DNA of 64,000 bases, from positions 1 through 64,000 of the forward strand of contig JAXMKZ010000023.1 of the NCBI GenBank assembly GCA_034370385.1, read 5' to 3'. Every line of letters begins with the position of its first letter. The first letter of the stretch is position 1. Shown piece by piece: positions 15,900-24,952 of this stretch. The notes under the pieces are model-generated. The model was not told the DNA's origin. It ran no database searches and saw only the letters and a program-made list of their open reading frames with translations. The DNA is from Coriobacteriia bacterium (GTDB lineage Bacteria; Actinomycetota; Coriobacteriia; Anaerosomatales; PHET01). The translations under genes were made by a program, and so were the position numbers.

Positions 15900-17278
15900 G
15901 AGCCCGTCGCAGCGATCTCAGACAGCGCGACCAGCAGCTCTGGCCCTAATGACGTTATGTCGCCAGCCCCCATCGTGAGGACAAGGTCACCCGGGGCGAC
16001 GTGCGCCGCCAGGTACGGCACGACGTCAAGGCGGTGCGGCAGGTACGCCACCGCTGTCCGCGGCCGTTGCTCCAGAACAGACGTGACGAGCGTCTTGCCG
16101 TCGATTCCGGGGATCGGCGTCTCGCCCGCGCTGTAGACATCCATCAAGGCGACGCGGTCCGCAGACCCGAACGCCCTGCCGAACTCGCGCGCGAAGGCAG
16201 CCGTACGGCTGTAGCGGTGCGGCTGGAAGAGCGCCCAGACACGACGGTACCCGAGTCCGGCTGCAGCCTCGAGGGTTGCGGCGACCTCTGTGGGGTGGTG
16301 GGCGTAGTCGTCCACTATCGTCACTCCTGCCACTTCGCCGACGCGATCGAAGCGACGACGAACTCCGCTGAAGCCGGACAGGGCACGACCTGCATCGCTC
16401 AGGTCGAGACCCAGCGCGTGCGCACACGCGAGCGCGCCCGTGGCATTGCTCACCATGTGCAGGCCGGGGATACACGTCGACGCCTCGACCCGCTGCGCCC
16501 CGACCCAGGCGCAGAACCGATATCCCGCGCCGAGCCGGTCGATCACTTCGCAGCGCACATCGGCGTTGGCGGCGAACCCATAGGTGATGACCCGCCGTCC
16601 GGAGCCGGACGCCACGCCCAGGGCACCCTCATCATCGGCACATGCCACCACGAACCCGTTCTCCGCCGTCCGCGCTGTGAACTCCACGAAGGTGTGCGTT
16701 ATCTGCTCAAGAGACTCGTAGTGATCCATGTGGTCGGCTTCGACGTTGGTGAGCAGCGCAACGAACGGATCGAGGTAGACGAACGAGCCGTCGCTCTCAT
16801 CAGCCTCCACCACGTAGTGCTCGCCTGCGCCGTTCACCGCGTTGGTGTTGAATCCGTCGAGCTCGCCCCCGATGAGAAAGCTCGGCTCCATGCCCATTCC
16901 CGCGAGCATCGCGGCAACCATCGATGAGGTTGACGTCTTGCCGTGCGTCCCTGCTATCGCAATCGTCTTGCGGCCCTCGGCCAGATGGGCAAGCATCCGG
17001 GCGCGCGGCCACACCTCCACGCCGCGCCGGCGGGCCTCGGCAAGCTCAGGGTTGGCCTCGGGAATCGCGGACGACACCACAACGACCTCCGGATCGCCGA
17101 GGTTCGCCGCGTCGTGTCCGATGTGGATGGGAACGCCGGCTGCGGCCAAGGCACGTGAGTACCGGGACTCACGAAGATCACTCCCGGTCACCGCAACCCC
17201 GCGCTCGTGGAGCACGAGCGCAATGCCGCTCATGCCGGCACCGCCGACCCCGATGAAGTGTGCGTAGGTGCTCGGCAT
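15896..17278 (-). CDS. murC: UDP-N-acetylmuramate--L-alanine ligase
   Basis: Adds L-Ala to UDP-MurNAc, the first Mur-ligase step. The N-terminal Rossmann domain starts HFIGVGGAGMSGIALVLHERG. The ATP-binding P-loop is GTHGKTSTSSMVA, followed by ADESDGSF and the substrate-binding VDDYAHHPTEVAATLEAA. The C-terminal domain contains LFQPHRYSRTA. At 460 aa it is full length. It lies between murG (8-bp gap) and murB, a standard dcw position. ATG start. Confidence 0.97.
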   Translation of the reverse strand: MPSTYAHFIGVGGAGMSGIALVLHERGVAVTGSDLRESRYSRALAAAGVPIHIGHDAANLGDPEVVVVSSAIPEANPELAEARRRGVEVWPRARMLAHLAEGRKTIAIAGTHGKTSTSSMVAAMLAGMGMEPSFLIGGELDGFNTNAVNGAGEHYVVEADESDGSFVYLDPFVALLTNVEADHMDHYESLEQITHTFVEFTARTAENGFVVACADDEGALGVASGSGRRVITYGFAANADVRCEVIDRLGAGYRFCAWVGAQRVEASTCIPGLHMVSNATGALACAHALGLDLSDAGRALSGFSGVRRRFDRVGEVAGVTIVDDYAHHPTEVAATLEAAAGLGYRRVWALFQPHRYSRTAAFAREFGRAFGSADRVALMDVYSAGETPIPGIDGKTLVTSVLEQRPRTAVAYLPHRLDVVPYLAAHVAPGDLVLTMGAGDITSLGPELLVALSEIAATGS

Positions 17279-17286
17279 CTCGCGTT

Positions 17287-18444
17287 TCAGTCCTTGTCCG
17301 AGGAATCATCCGGGCGTACGGCGAAGCGCACAAGCTTCACGACCCGAGCACCGGCGTCTACCCTGCCGGCGGCTCGCGATGCGGCAGCCATGGTAGCACG
17401 GGCTGGTGCATCACCGAGCAGTCCCAGCACGGCGCCCGCGAACCGGTCCGAGTCGATCTCGCCATCGGGTATGACGATCGCGGCACCCGCGCGCTCCATG
17501 CTCACGGCGTTCTTCGTCTGATGGTCATCGGTGGCGTACGGGTAGGGCACCAACACCGCAGGCGCCCCGACCGCGGTCAGCTCCGCGATCGATGTGGCGC
17601 CCGCCCGCGCGACAACGACATCGGCGGCCCACAGTGCCGATGCCATGTCCTGAAGATAGCCGACCACGCGCCACCGAGGATCAGGATCTCCCGATTCCGA
17701 TGGGGTACCCCTGTGCCCCGCGCCGCTCAGCGCAGCGGTCACCGCGTCCCGCGTATTCGCGACCTCGGCCGGACCCGACACGTGCACGACCTGGAGACGC
17801 TCGATGCTCAGGATGCGCGGTGCCAAAGCCGCAAGCGCCTCGTTCACGTGCCGAGAGCCTCGACTTCCTCCAAACACCAGAAGAACGAGTTCGTCGTCGC
17901 CGAATCCTTGGTTGGCGCGTGCGGATGCCCGGTCAGCGGTGAGCACGTCCTGGCGCACGGGGTTACCCGTCACGACCGCTCGTTCCGGATGAGCCAGAAG
18001 CGCGGCCGACTCCGGATACGTGACTCCTGCAGACACCGCGAACCGAGACAGCATGCGATTTGCCATGCCCGGCACTGAGTTCTGCTCGTGCACGACGAGC
18101 GGAATCCCCCTTGCCACCGCCGCCATCCCGACCGGTATCGAGACATACCCACCGAAGCCCACGACGACATCGGGTCGATTCCGACCCAGAAGCCGCCACG
18201 CCCGAAAGGTCGAGGTGAGGATTCTCACTGATGACGTCAGCAGCGTCAGCGGGCGAGCGCGGTCAAAACCGCTCGCGGGCACGCCCACGAACGGAATGCC
18301 GGCCGCGGGCACTATGCGCGACTCCAGTCCGTCGGGAGTGCCGACGAACAGAACCGTGTCATGCTCGGCGAGAAGAAGGGCCGCGACGGACAGGGCGGGA
18401 TGCACGTGCCCCGCGGTCCCCCCACCGCTCAGGACTACCTTCAC
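17287..18444 (-). CDS. murG: UDP-GlcNAc:lipid I N-acetylglucosaminyltransferase
   Basis: GT28 family enzyme at the inner membrane face that converts lipid I to lipid II. The N-terminus is the classic VVLSGGGTAGHVHPALSVA; further motifs are GFGGYVSIPVGMAAV, VHEQNSVPGMANR and the nucleotide-binding VARAGATSIAELTAVGAPAVLVPYP. The GTG start at 18442-18444 fits the family N-terminus exactly and has GAGG about 10 nt upstream. This puts 86 nt of murG inside the 3' end of ftsW in another frame. At 385 aa it is slightly longer than E. coli MurG, with a charged C-terminal tail. Confidence 0.96.
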   Translation of the reverse strand: MKVVLSGGGTAGHVHPALSVAALLLAEHDTVLFVGTPDGLESRIVPAAGIPFVGVPASGFDRARPLTLLTSSVRILTSTFRAWRLLGRNRPDVVVGFGGYVSIPVGMAAVARGIPLVVHEQNSVPGMANRMLSRFAVSAGVTYPESAALLAHPERAVVTGNPVRQDVLTADRASARANQGFGDDELVLLVFGGSRGSRHVNEALAALAPRILSIERLQVVHVSGPAEVANTRDAVTAALSGAGHRGTPSESGDPDPRWRVVGYLQDMASALWAADVVVARAGATSIAELTAVGAPAVLVPYPYATDDHQTKNAVSMERAGAAIVIPDGEIDSDRFAGAVLGLLGDAPARATMAAASRAAGRVDAGARVVKLVRFAVRPDDSSDKD

Positions 18445-19603
18445 GGTTGGAAACCTCACTCTTCGACTTCGTGCGCACCGCCCGGGGGGCAAGCGCACCG
18501 AACTGCGATACCGAGAGTAACAGCCCGAGACATATCATCGTCACGAGCATCGATGATCCACCGTAGCTCACGAACGGGAGGGGCTTCCCGGTGATCGGCA
18601 GCACGCCCGTGACCGCCGCGATGTTCAGTACCGCCTGGACGCCAAGCATACCCGTGAGAGCGCCTGCGACGAGTCGGCCGAAGGGATCTCTCGCACCGGC
18701 CGAGATGCGCATGCCTGCCCACACGAAGACGGCGATACCCACCACAACCAGGAGCGTCCCCACAAGGCCGACCTCCTCGCCGATGATCGCGAGGATGAAG
18801 TCCGTGTGCGCTGCAGGCAGATAGAAGAACTTCTGGCGAGACAGACCGAGGCCGACGCCATCCACACCGCCGGTTCCGAACGCCAACAAAGCCTGAATGA
18901 TCTGGAAACCACTCCCTTGAGGGTCCTTCCACGGATCGAGGAAGGACAGGACGCGGGTCACCCGGAACGGCTCGATGGCAATCATGAGAGCGCCCAGGCC
19001 GACAACGAGTCCGGCAGCCGCGGCGATCCACCGCATGGGCAACCCGGCGAGGATCAGCACGAGGACGACGGCCACGACCAGGGTGATTGTCGTGCCCAGA
19101 TCAGGCTGAAGGATGACGAACAGCGTCGGCAGCCCCGTGAACACGAGAGTCCGGGAGATGAGGGTCCTCGTCTCGATACGCCCGCGCATCCACTCGATCG
19201 CGACGGAGGAGACCAAAAGCACGCACGCGATCTTGGCGAGCTCCGACGGCTGGAGATTGAGAATCCCCAGATCGATCCAACGCCGGGCGCCGCCTCGCAC
19301 CACGCCGACGAGGAACGTCGCCATGAGCAGCCCCAGACTCACCGCCCACAGCAGGAAGGCCCGCGACTGAAGCCGGCGATAGTCCACCCTGGACAGCCAC
19401 CATGCGATACCGCCCGAGAACGTGACGAACACCGCCTGCCGCGCAAGGTAGTGCCAGCTCGCACCCTCGCGAACCGCCGCGGTGATCGACGAAGCCGAGT
19501 AGATCATCAGCAGTCCGAACGCCGTGAGCACGAATGCTGATCCGAGCAGCGTGTAGCGTGCGACCGCTCCGCCTGCGTAAGTGTCTGCCCTCTTGGCGCT
19601 CAC
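18359..19603 (-). CDS. ftsW: SEDS-family peptidoglycan glycosyltransferase FtsW
   Basis: A ten-helix SEDS protein that polymerises lipid II at the septum together with the class B PBP. Conserved stretches include LLMIYSASSITAA, ARRWIDLGILNLQPSELAKI, ILQPDLGTTI, YLPAAHTDFILAIIGEEVGLVG and the final LPFVSYGGSSMLVTMICLGLLLSVS. After the last helix comes a basic, R/S-rich tail of about 40 residues encoded over the start of murG. The GTG start at 19601-19603 overlaps the murD stop (GTGA). The location between murD and murG supports FtsW rather than RodA. Confidence 0.95.
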   Translation of the reverse strand: MSAKRADTYAGGAVARYTLLGSAFVLTAFGLLMIYSASSITAAVREGASWHYLARQAVFVTFSGGIAWWLSRVDYRRLQSRAFLLWAVSLGLLMATFLVGVVRGGARRWIDLGILNLQPSELAKIACVLLVSSVAIEWMRGRIETRTLISRTLVFTGLPTLFVILQPDLGTTITLVVAVVLVLILAGLPMRWIAAAAGLVVGLGALMIAIEPFRVTRVLSFLDPWKDPQGSGFQIIQALLAFGTGGVDGVGLGLSRQKFFYLPAAHTDFILAIIGEEVGLVGTLLVVVGIAVFVWAGMRISAGARDPFGRLVAGALTGMLGVQAVLNIAAVTGVLPITGKPLPFVSYGGSSMLVTMICLGLLLSVSQFGALAPRAVRTKSKSEVSNREGSPERWGDRGARASRPVRRGPSSRRA

Positions 19604-20979
19604 GATTCCTCACACTCGAGACGCGCAACAAGGTCCTTGAACGCTCGTCCCCGCTGTTCGTAGTTGGAGAATTCGTCGAACGACGCACAGGCAGGCGACA
19701 AGACGACGGCGCCACCCGGAACGGCGAGCTCGCTCGCCTGGGCAACTGCATCCGCAAGGCCTGCAACGGTGAACACTCCTGCGCCGGGCTGAGTCTCGAA
19801 GGCCTGGGCGATCTCAGTCCCGGCCTCGCCGAAACACACGACACTCAGGGCACGCTGCGCCGCAGCGTGCGCAAGCGGTCGCATGTCGTTGTTCTTGTTC
19901 CGTCCCCCGAGCAGAAGCACGAGCGGCCGATCGCCGAATGCGGCGAGCGCCTTGAGTACCGCGTCCGGGTTGGTGGCCTTACTGTCATTGAACCATTCTG
20001 CCCCACAGGCCTCGCCCACCGGCTCGAGGCGGTGCTCGATGGGCTCAAAGCATCGCAGGCCACACCGTAGAGCCGTGATGCCCACTCCCATCGCGTGAGC
20101 TGCGGCTGCAGCCGCAAGCGCGTTGCTCACGTTGTGCGGTCCGCGAATGAGCAGCTCGTCTGCCGAAACGAGCTCGACCGGCCCCGAGGACGTAGATAGC
20201 GTCAGGACTCCGCCCACAAGTCCCGCGCCGCCACCGGGAAGCTCCTCGCGCGACACCCGGACGACCCGCGCGCCCCGTTGAAGTGCGGCTTCGACCAGGC
20301 GGGCAGAACCCTCATCGTCCACATCGATGACGGCCACGTCGTCAGCGTCGAGGTTTGCCAGGATGCGCGACTTGTCAGCCACGTACGATTCGAGCGAACC
20401 ATGCCAGTCGACGTGATCAGGCGTTATGTTGAGCACCACCGCCACCCGTGGATGAAACCGTTGAGTGAGCGCCAGCTGGAACGAGGAGACCTCCGCGACG
20501 AGCACGTCCGGTCCGCCCTTCAGAACCGCCGTGATCGCAGGAGGACCGATGTTGCCCACCGGACGCGCCGCCACCCCGCCCTCGGTCATGAGGTGCGCTA
20601 CGAGCGCGGTCGTCGTGGTCTTGCCGTTGGTGCCGGTGATGGCAACCCACGGTACCGTCGAGCGTTCCCAGGCGAACTCGATCTCAGATACCACGCGCTG
20701 CGAAACCCCGCGGGCGCTGACCATGAGCGGCGCGTGCGGTGGTATGCCCGGGCTTGCGATCGTGGTCTCGTACTCGCCATCGAGACGGTCAACCCCCACA
20801 TGGACCCGTACACCGAGCGCCTCAAGGCGCGTCGCACGTTCCCTTAGCGCATCGTCGGCTCCCGAATCGGCGGCCGTCACCGAGTCAACCTCCGTGCCGA
20901 GCAGTGACGCGCAGTAGCTGGCAGCTGCCTCACCGCTCGACCCCAGACCGAGCACGAGAATGTCACCAAGAGCGCTCAT
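19600..20979 (-). CDS. murD: UDP-N-acetylmuramoylalanine--D-glutamate ligase
   Basis: Adds D-Glu to UDP-MurNAc-L-Ala. It has the N-terminal Rossmann-like domain (ILVLGLGSSGEAAASYCA), the P-loop ITGTNGKTTTTALVAHLM, the catalytic ENITPDHVDWHG-type motif (LNITPDHVDWHGSLESYVADKSRI), and C-terminal WFNDSKATNPDAVLKAL and LLLGGRNKNND. The length of 459 aa is normal. It overlaps ftsW by 4 nt and is separated from mraY by 2 bp, so the murD-ftsW-murG block is tightly coupled. Confidence 0.97.
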   Translation of the reverse strand: MSALGDILVLGLGSSGEAAASYCASLLGTEVDSVTAADSGADDALRERATRLEALGVRVHVGVDRLDGEYETTIASPGIPPHAPLMVSARGVSQRVVSEIEFAWERSTVPWVAITGTNGKTTTTALVAHLMTEGGVAARPVGNIGPPAITAVLKGGPDVLVAEVSSFQLALTQRFHPRVAVVLNITPDHVDWHGSLESYVADKSRILANLDADDVAVIDVDDEGSARLVEAALQRGARVVRVSREELPGGGAGLVGGVLTLSTSSGPVELVSADELLIRGPHNVSNALAAAAAAHAMGVGITALRCGLRCFEPIEHRLEPVGEACGAEWFNDSKATNPDAVLKALAAFGDRPLVLLLGGRNKNNDMRPLAHAAAQRALSVVCFGEAGTEIAQAFETQPGAGVFTVAGLADAVAQASELAVPGGAVVLSPACASFDEFSNYEQRGRAFKDLVARLECEES

Positions 20980-20981
20980 GA

Positions 20982-22061
20982 TCAGCCCTTCAGCCGAACG
21001 CTCTGAGCGAAGTAGAACGCGAAACCGAGGCCTGCCATGATCCCGGTCACGATCCAGAAGCGAACCATGACTTTGGTCTCAGACCAGCCGAGCATCTCAA
21101 AGTGGTGATGGATCGGTGCCATCCGGAAGATGCGTTTCCCCGTCATCTTGAAGCTGGCGACCTGAAGGATGACTGACATCGTCTCGATCACATAGATGCC
21201 GCCGATGATGACCAGCAACAGTTCGGTCTTCGTGATGACCGCGAGCGCGGCTATCGCCGCACCAAGGCCGAGTGAGCCGGTGTCGCCCATGAAGATGTCA
21301 GCCGGATAGCTGTTGTACCAGAGGAACCCGATGCACGCCCCCGCGATCGCTGCGCCGAGCAGTGCGCTCGCGAGGGAGTTCTGCCGAAACGCGATGCCGG
21401 CAAAAGCCAGCGTCACGACAGTGACCGTCCCGGCCGCGAGGCCGTCCAGACCGTCGGTCAGGTTCACCGCATTGCTCATCGCGATCATCATGAACGCCAC
21501 GAAGGCCAAGTACACCCAGGGGATGAGCAACGTAAGGCCGCCGCCCATAGGAATCTCGCTCACGAACGCGGCTCCCAGTTCGATCCGCGTGCGTGTCAGG
21601 GGAATCTGCACCCACGTCTGGATGCCTGCCCAGTTCACGGCAAGCAGACCGAAGATGATCGAGATAGCGCCTTGCCACAGCAGCTTCGCACGGGGCTTGA
21701 GGCCCAAGGAACGCTCATGGGCCACCTTTGCGAAATCGTCAAAGAACCCAAGGGCCCCGCAGGCGAGCATCGCGAACAGCGCGCACAGAGGGGGACGCAG
21801 CTTCTCGGCAACGACTCCCTCACCGAGTGCCATGAACACGAAGGTGACAGTGACCACGAAGAGGATCATCACTCCGCCCATGGTGGGCGTGCCCTGCTTG
21901 ACGAGGTGACCCTGGGGCCCGTCTGCCCGAACCTGCTGACCGATGCTGCGCACACGCAGCAGCTTGATCCACAGCGGCATGACCAAGGCCGACGCCACGA
22001 GCGCGATGACCACCGCGATGAACACCTGATAGGTGGGATACTGAGACAGACTAGCGATCAT
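20982..22061 (-). CDS. mraY: Phospho-MurNAc-pentapeptide transferase MraY
   Basis: Transfers phospho-MurNAc-pentapeptide from UDP to undecaprenyl phosphate to make lipid I. It is a ten-helix membrane protein of the PNPT superfamily. Signature motifs: GTPTMGG region (KQGTPTMGGVMILF), the aspartate pair GFFDDFAKV, NAVNLTDGLDGLAAG, FMGDTGSLGLGAAIA and the histidine-rich loop MAPIHHHFEMLGW. At 359 aa it is full length. The ATG start overlaps the murF stop by 11 nt. Compare the divergent relative at 41885-42922. Confidence 0.97.
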   Translation of the reverse strand: MIASLSQYPTYQVFIAVVIALVASALVMPLWIKLLRVRSIGQQVRADGPQGHLVKQGTPTMGGVMILFVVTVTFVFMALGEGVVAEKLRPPLCALFAMLACGALGFFDDFAKVAHERSLGLKPRAKLLWQGAISIIFGLLAVNWAGIQTWVQIPLTRTRIELGAAFVSEIPMGGGLTLLIPWVYLAFVAFMMIAMSNAVNLTDGLDGLAAGTVTVVTLAFAGIAFRQNSLASALLGAAIAGACIGFLWYNSYPADIFMGDTGSLGLGAAIAALAVITKTELLLVIIGGIYVIETMSVILQVASFKMTGKRIFRMAPIHHHFEMLGWSETKVMVRFWIVTGIMAGLGFAFYFAQSVRLKG

Positions 22062-23466
22062 GGGGACTCACCAGCCCGTCCACCACTGCCTCGAGCCCCA
22101 TGAAGCGCGACGCCTTCACGAGCACCGTGTCGCCGGACTCCACAAGGTCATCGAGTACCCCATGTGCTTCACCGACCTGTGCGCAAGGCCGGACATCGGT
22201 CGCAGCCATCCCTTCGGCACGCGCGCCCTCAGCGATGCGGCGCGACCTGCGGCCGACCGTCACGAGCACATCGATGCCGCATCGGGCGACGAGCTCCCCT
22301 ATCTCGAAGTGGGCAAGGTCGGCAAGTTGGCCGAGTTCACCCATGTCGCCCAGAACAGCGATCCGGCGACCGTCGACGCGCAACGCCGCGAGCGTCTCGA
22401 TCGCCGCTCGCATCGACACGGGGTTGGCGTTGTAGGCATCGTTGATCACCGTCACCGACGAAGCCGTCGTGAACATCTCCATCCTCATCGCCGTGACCTC
22501 GGCGCGCGCAAGGCCCTCGGCCACATGCTCCAAGGACACCGCGAGCCGAAGTGCGACGCTCGCCGCAGCCAGCGCGTTGTAGATGTTGTGCCGTCCGGGC
22601 ACCGAGAGCGTGACCGGGACCTCGCCTTGCGGCGTCACCAAGTCGAAGCTTGCCAGACTGTTCTCGTCGATGGCAACGCGCTCCGCCCTCACCTCACACA
22701 GGTCAGACAGACCGTAGCGCGTCACGGGAGCCACCGCCATCGCTGCCAAGCGGTCGGTGTTCACATCGTCACCGTTCAAGAAGACCGCCCCGTCCGACAG
22801 GATGGCTTCGACGAGCTCGCCTTTCGCCTGCGCGATGGCGTCCACACTGCCGAGACGCTCGATATGGCTCGTGCCCACGTTGGTGACGAGCCCCATCGTC
22901 GGCTTGGCCAGACGGCTGAGCCGCGCGATCTCCCCGGGACCCCTCATACCCATCTCCACGACGAGCACGTCGGTGTCGCTACCCGCCTCGAGCAGCGTCA
23001 GGGGCACACCCAGATCGTTGTTGCGGTTGCCCTGGGTAGACACGACGCGCATCTCGGTGCGAAGCACCGCGGTGAGCATGTCCTTCGTGGTGGTCTTACC
23101 GGTCGAACCGGTGATGCCCACAACAGCGCACAGCATCCGGCTCCGATGCCAGGCAGCCAGATCGGAGACTGCGCCTAGAGCGTCAGCCACGCGCACCACA
23201 CTCGCTCCGCGACCCATCGCAGACGTGAGCACGGGCAGCAACTCCTCACGCCCCCGCGTCACGACGAGGACTCGAGCGCCGCCCGACAGCGCTTCGCGTG
23301 CGAAATCGTGGCCGTCGACCTGGGCGCCGGGCAGCGCGACGAAGACACACCCGGCGGTGCTCTGGCGTGAATCGATCGTCAAGCCGACGGCGTGCGATTC
23401 GACCGACCCACACAACAGCTCTCCGCCGGTGACGGTGACAAGGTTGTCCACCGAGATCCTCAGCAT
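22051..23466 (-). CDS. murF: UDP-MurNAc-tripeptide--D-alanyl-D-alanine ligase
   Basis: Adds the D-Ala-D-Ala dipeptide to complete the UDP-MurNAc-pentapeptide. It carries the P-loop GITGSTGKTTTKDML, the LEMGMRGPGEI-type motif (VVEMGMRGPGEIARL), NVGTSHIERLGS and the C-terminal domain VINDAYNANPVSMRAA and AVLGDMGELGQ, all MurF-specific. At 471 aa it is normal. The ATG overlaps the murE stop by 7 nt. The D-Ala-D-Ala ligase (ddl) itself is not in the window. Confidence 0.97.
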   Translation of the reverse strand: MLRISVDNLVTVTGGELLCGSVESHAVGLTIDSRQSTAGCVFVALPGAQVDGHDFAREALSGGARVLVVTRGREELLPVLTSAMGRGASVVRVADALGAVSDLAAWHRSRMLCAVVGITGSTGKTTTKDMLTAVLRTEMRVVSTQGNRNNDLGVPLTLLEAGSDTDVLVVEMGMRGPGEIARLSRLAKPTMGLVTNVGTSHIERLGSVDAIAQAKGELVEAILSDGAVFLNGDDVNTDRLAAMAVAPVTRYGLSDLCEVRAERVAIDENSLASFDLVTPQGEVPVTLSVPGRHNIYNALAAASVALRLAVSLEHVAEGLARAEVTAMRMEMFTTASSVTVINDAYNANPVSMRAAIETLAALRVDGRRIAVLGDMGELGQLADLAHFEIGELVARCGIDVLVTVGRRSRRIAEGARAEGMAATDVRPCAQVGEAHGVLDDLVESGDTVLVKASRFMGLEAVVDGLVSPHDR

Positions 23467-24908
23467 CGGCCAAGCACCTCCCGCGCGACTTCCCTATCGT
23501 CGAAGTGAACGGTGCGGTCAGCGAATATCTGGTAGTCCTCATGTCCCTTGCCGGCGATCAGCACCGTGTCACGCGGATTCGCGAGAAGAATCGCCCGCTC
23601 TATCGCCTTGTGGCGGTCGATGACGACTTCATAGTGTCCACCCGTGGGCCGCATACCGTCCTCGATCTGAAGGATGATGCCGACCGGGTCTTCGGAGCGC
23701 GGGTTGTCGCTGGTGATGATGGAGAAGTCGGCCGCATTCCCCGCCGCTGACCCCATCACAGAGCGCTTGTCGGAATCGCGATCGCCGCCGCAACCGAACA
23801 CGACGATGACCCGTCCGGAAGTGACTGTCTTCATCGCGTCAATCGCCTTGGCGAGCGAATCGGGCGTATGTGCGTAGTCGACGACGACGGCGAATGGCTG
23901 ACCGCAATCAACGCGCTCTAGGCGACCGGGGACCTGTGGCGCCGACTCCAGTCCCGCGACGATATCATCGAGCCCGATACCCAACGCCATCGCACAACCG
24001 GCTGCGACCAGTGCGTTGCTCACGTTGTACGCCCCCGGAATCGGCATCCTGACGCGGCGGAATCCATCGACTGTGACCAGCGTGAACTCCGACGCTTCTG
24101 CGGTCAGAACCTCGTCCTCGGCTCGAACAGCGGCGCCCGTGGCACGCCCCACGGTGATGCACCCGGGTATCTCTGAGGCGATGCCCCTACCGAACGGGTC
24201 GTCGATGTTGACCACGCGAGCACCGACATCGAAATCCGTGAACAGTCGCTTCTTCACGGCGAAGTACTCTTCGATGGTGTGATGGAAGTCGAGGTGATCC
24301 TGCGTGAGGTTCGTGAACGCCGCCACCGCGAACCGGGTACCGTCGAGTCTGCGCAGATCGATGGCGTGGCTCGAAACCTCCATCGAGCAGACCGACACGC
24401 CTGCGTCGCGCATCCGTGCGAAGAGTCCCTGTAGGTCCGCCGACTCAGGGGTCGTGCGCACGGCGGGAAGCTGCCGATCTGCGATGCGCGTCTCCACCGT
24501 GCCGACCACCCCGGCGCACACAGATGCTTCTCGAAGAACCGAGTCTATGAGATAGGTCGTCGTCGTCTTGCCGTTGGTACCGGTGACGCCCACCACCCGA
24601 ATGTCGTGGCTGGGGTGACCATGCACCGCCGATGAAGCCATGGCTAGCGCGCGTCGCGAGTCCGCGACGACAAACTGGGGCACGTCCAGGGGCAACTCTC
24701 GCTCCACCACCAGCGCGACCGCACCAAGCGACAGCGCCTCCGAAGCGAAGTCGTGTCCGTCGTGCGCGAAACCACGAACACACACGAACATATCGCCGAT
24801 GGACACCTCGTCCGCCCGGTACGCGACCCCCTCGATGCGCACATCGACACCGCGCACCGATCGTGCGTCGGTGCCGGACAGCACACTCATGGCGGTCGTC
24901 TGACTCAC
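23460..24908 (-). CDS. murE: UDP-MurNAc-L-Ala-D-Glu--diamino acid ligase
   Basis: Adds the third stem residue to UDP-MurNAc-L-Ala-D-Glu. Motifs are GVTGTNGKTTTTYLIDSVL (P-loop), METVRTTPESAD-like TVETRIADRQLPAVRTTPES, SSHAIDLRRLDG, FTNLTQDHLDFHHT and VVDYAHTPDSLAKA. The amino-acid specificity loop near the C-terminus reads TSDNPRSEDPVGI, and DNPR is the hallmark of meso-diaminopimelate-adding enzymes, so the peptidoglycan probably contains meso-DAP. The start is GTG at 24906-24908 (GGGGAG only 3 nt upstream) or ATG at 24890, six codons later. Confidence 0.95.
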   Translation of the reverse strand: MSQTTAMSVLSGTDARSVRGVDVRIEGVAYRADEVSIGDMFVCVRGFAHDGHDFASEALSLGAVALVVERELPLDVPQFVVADSRRALAMASSAVHGHPSHDIRVVGVTGTNGKTTTTYLIDSVLREASVCAGVVGTVETRIADRQLPAVRTTPESADLQGLFARMRDAGVSVCSMEVSSHAIDLRRLDGTRFAVAAFTNLTQDHLDFHHTIEEYFAVKKRLFTDFDVGARVVNIDDPFGRGIASEIPGCITVGRATGAAVRAEDEVLTAEASEFTLVTVDGFRRVRMPIPGAYNVSNALVAAGCAMALGIGLDDIVAGLESAPQVPGRLERVDCGQPFAVVVDYAHTPDSLAKAIDAMKTVTSGRVIVVFGCGGDRDSDKRSVMGSAAGNAADFSIITSDNPRSEDPVGIILQIEDGMRPTGGHYEVVIDRHKAIERAILLANPRDTVLIAGKGHEDYQIFADRTVHFDDREVAREVLGRC

Positions 24909-24952
24909 AGTCTCCCCACACAGCTTCGTCGGTCGCGGAATCCTAGCACTCG

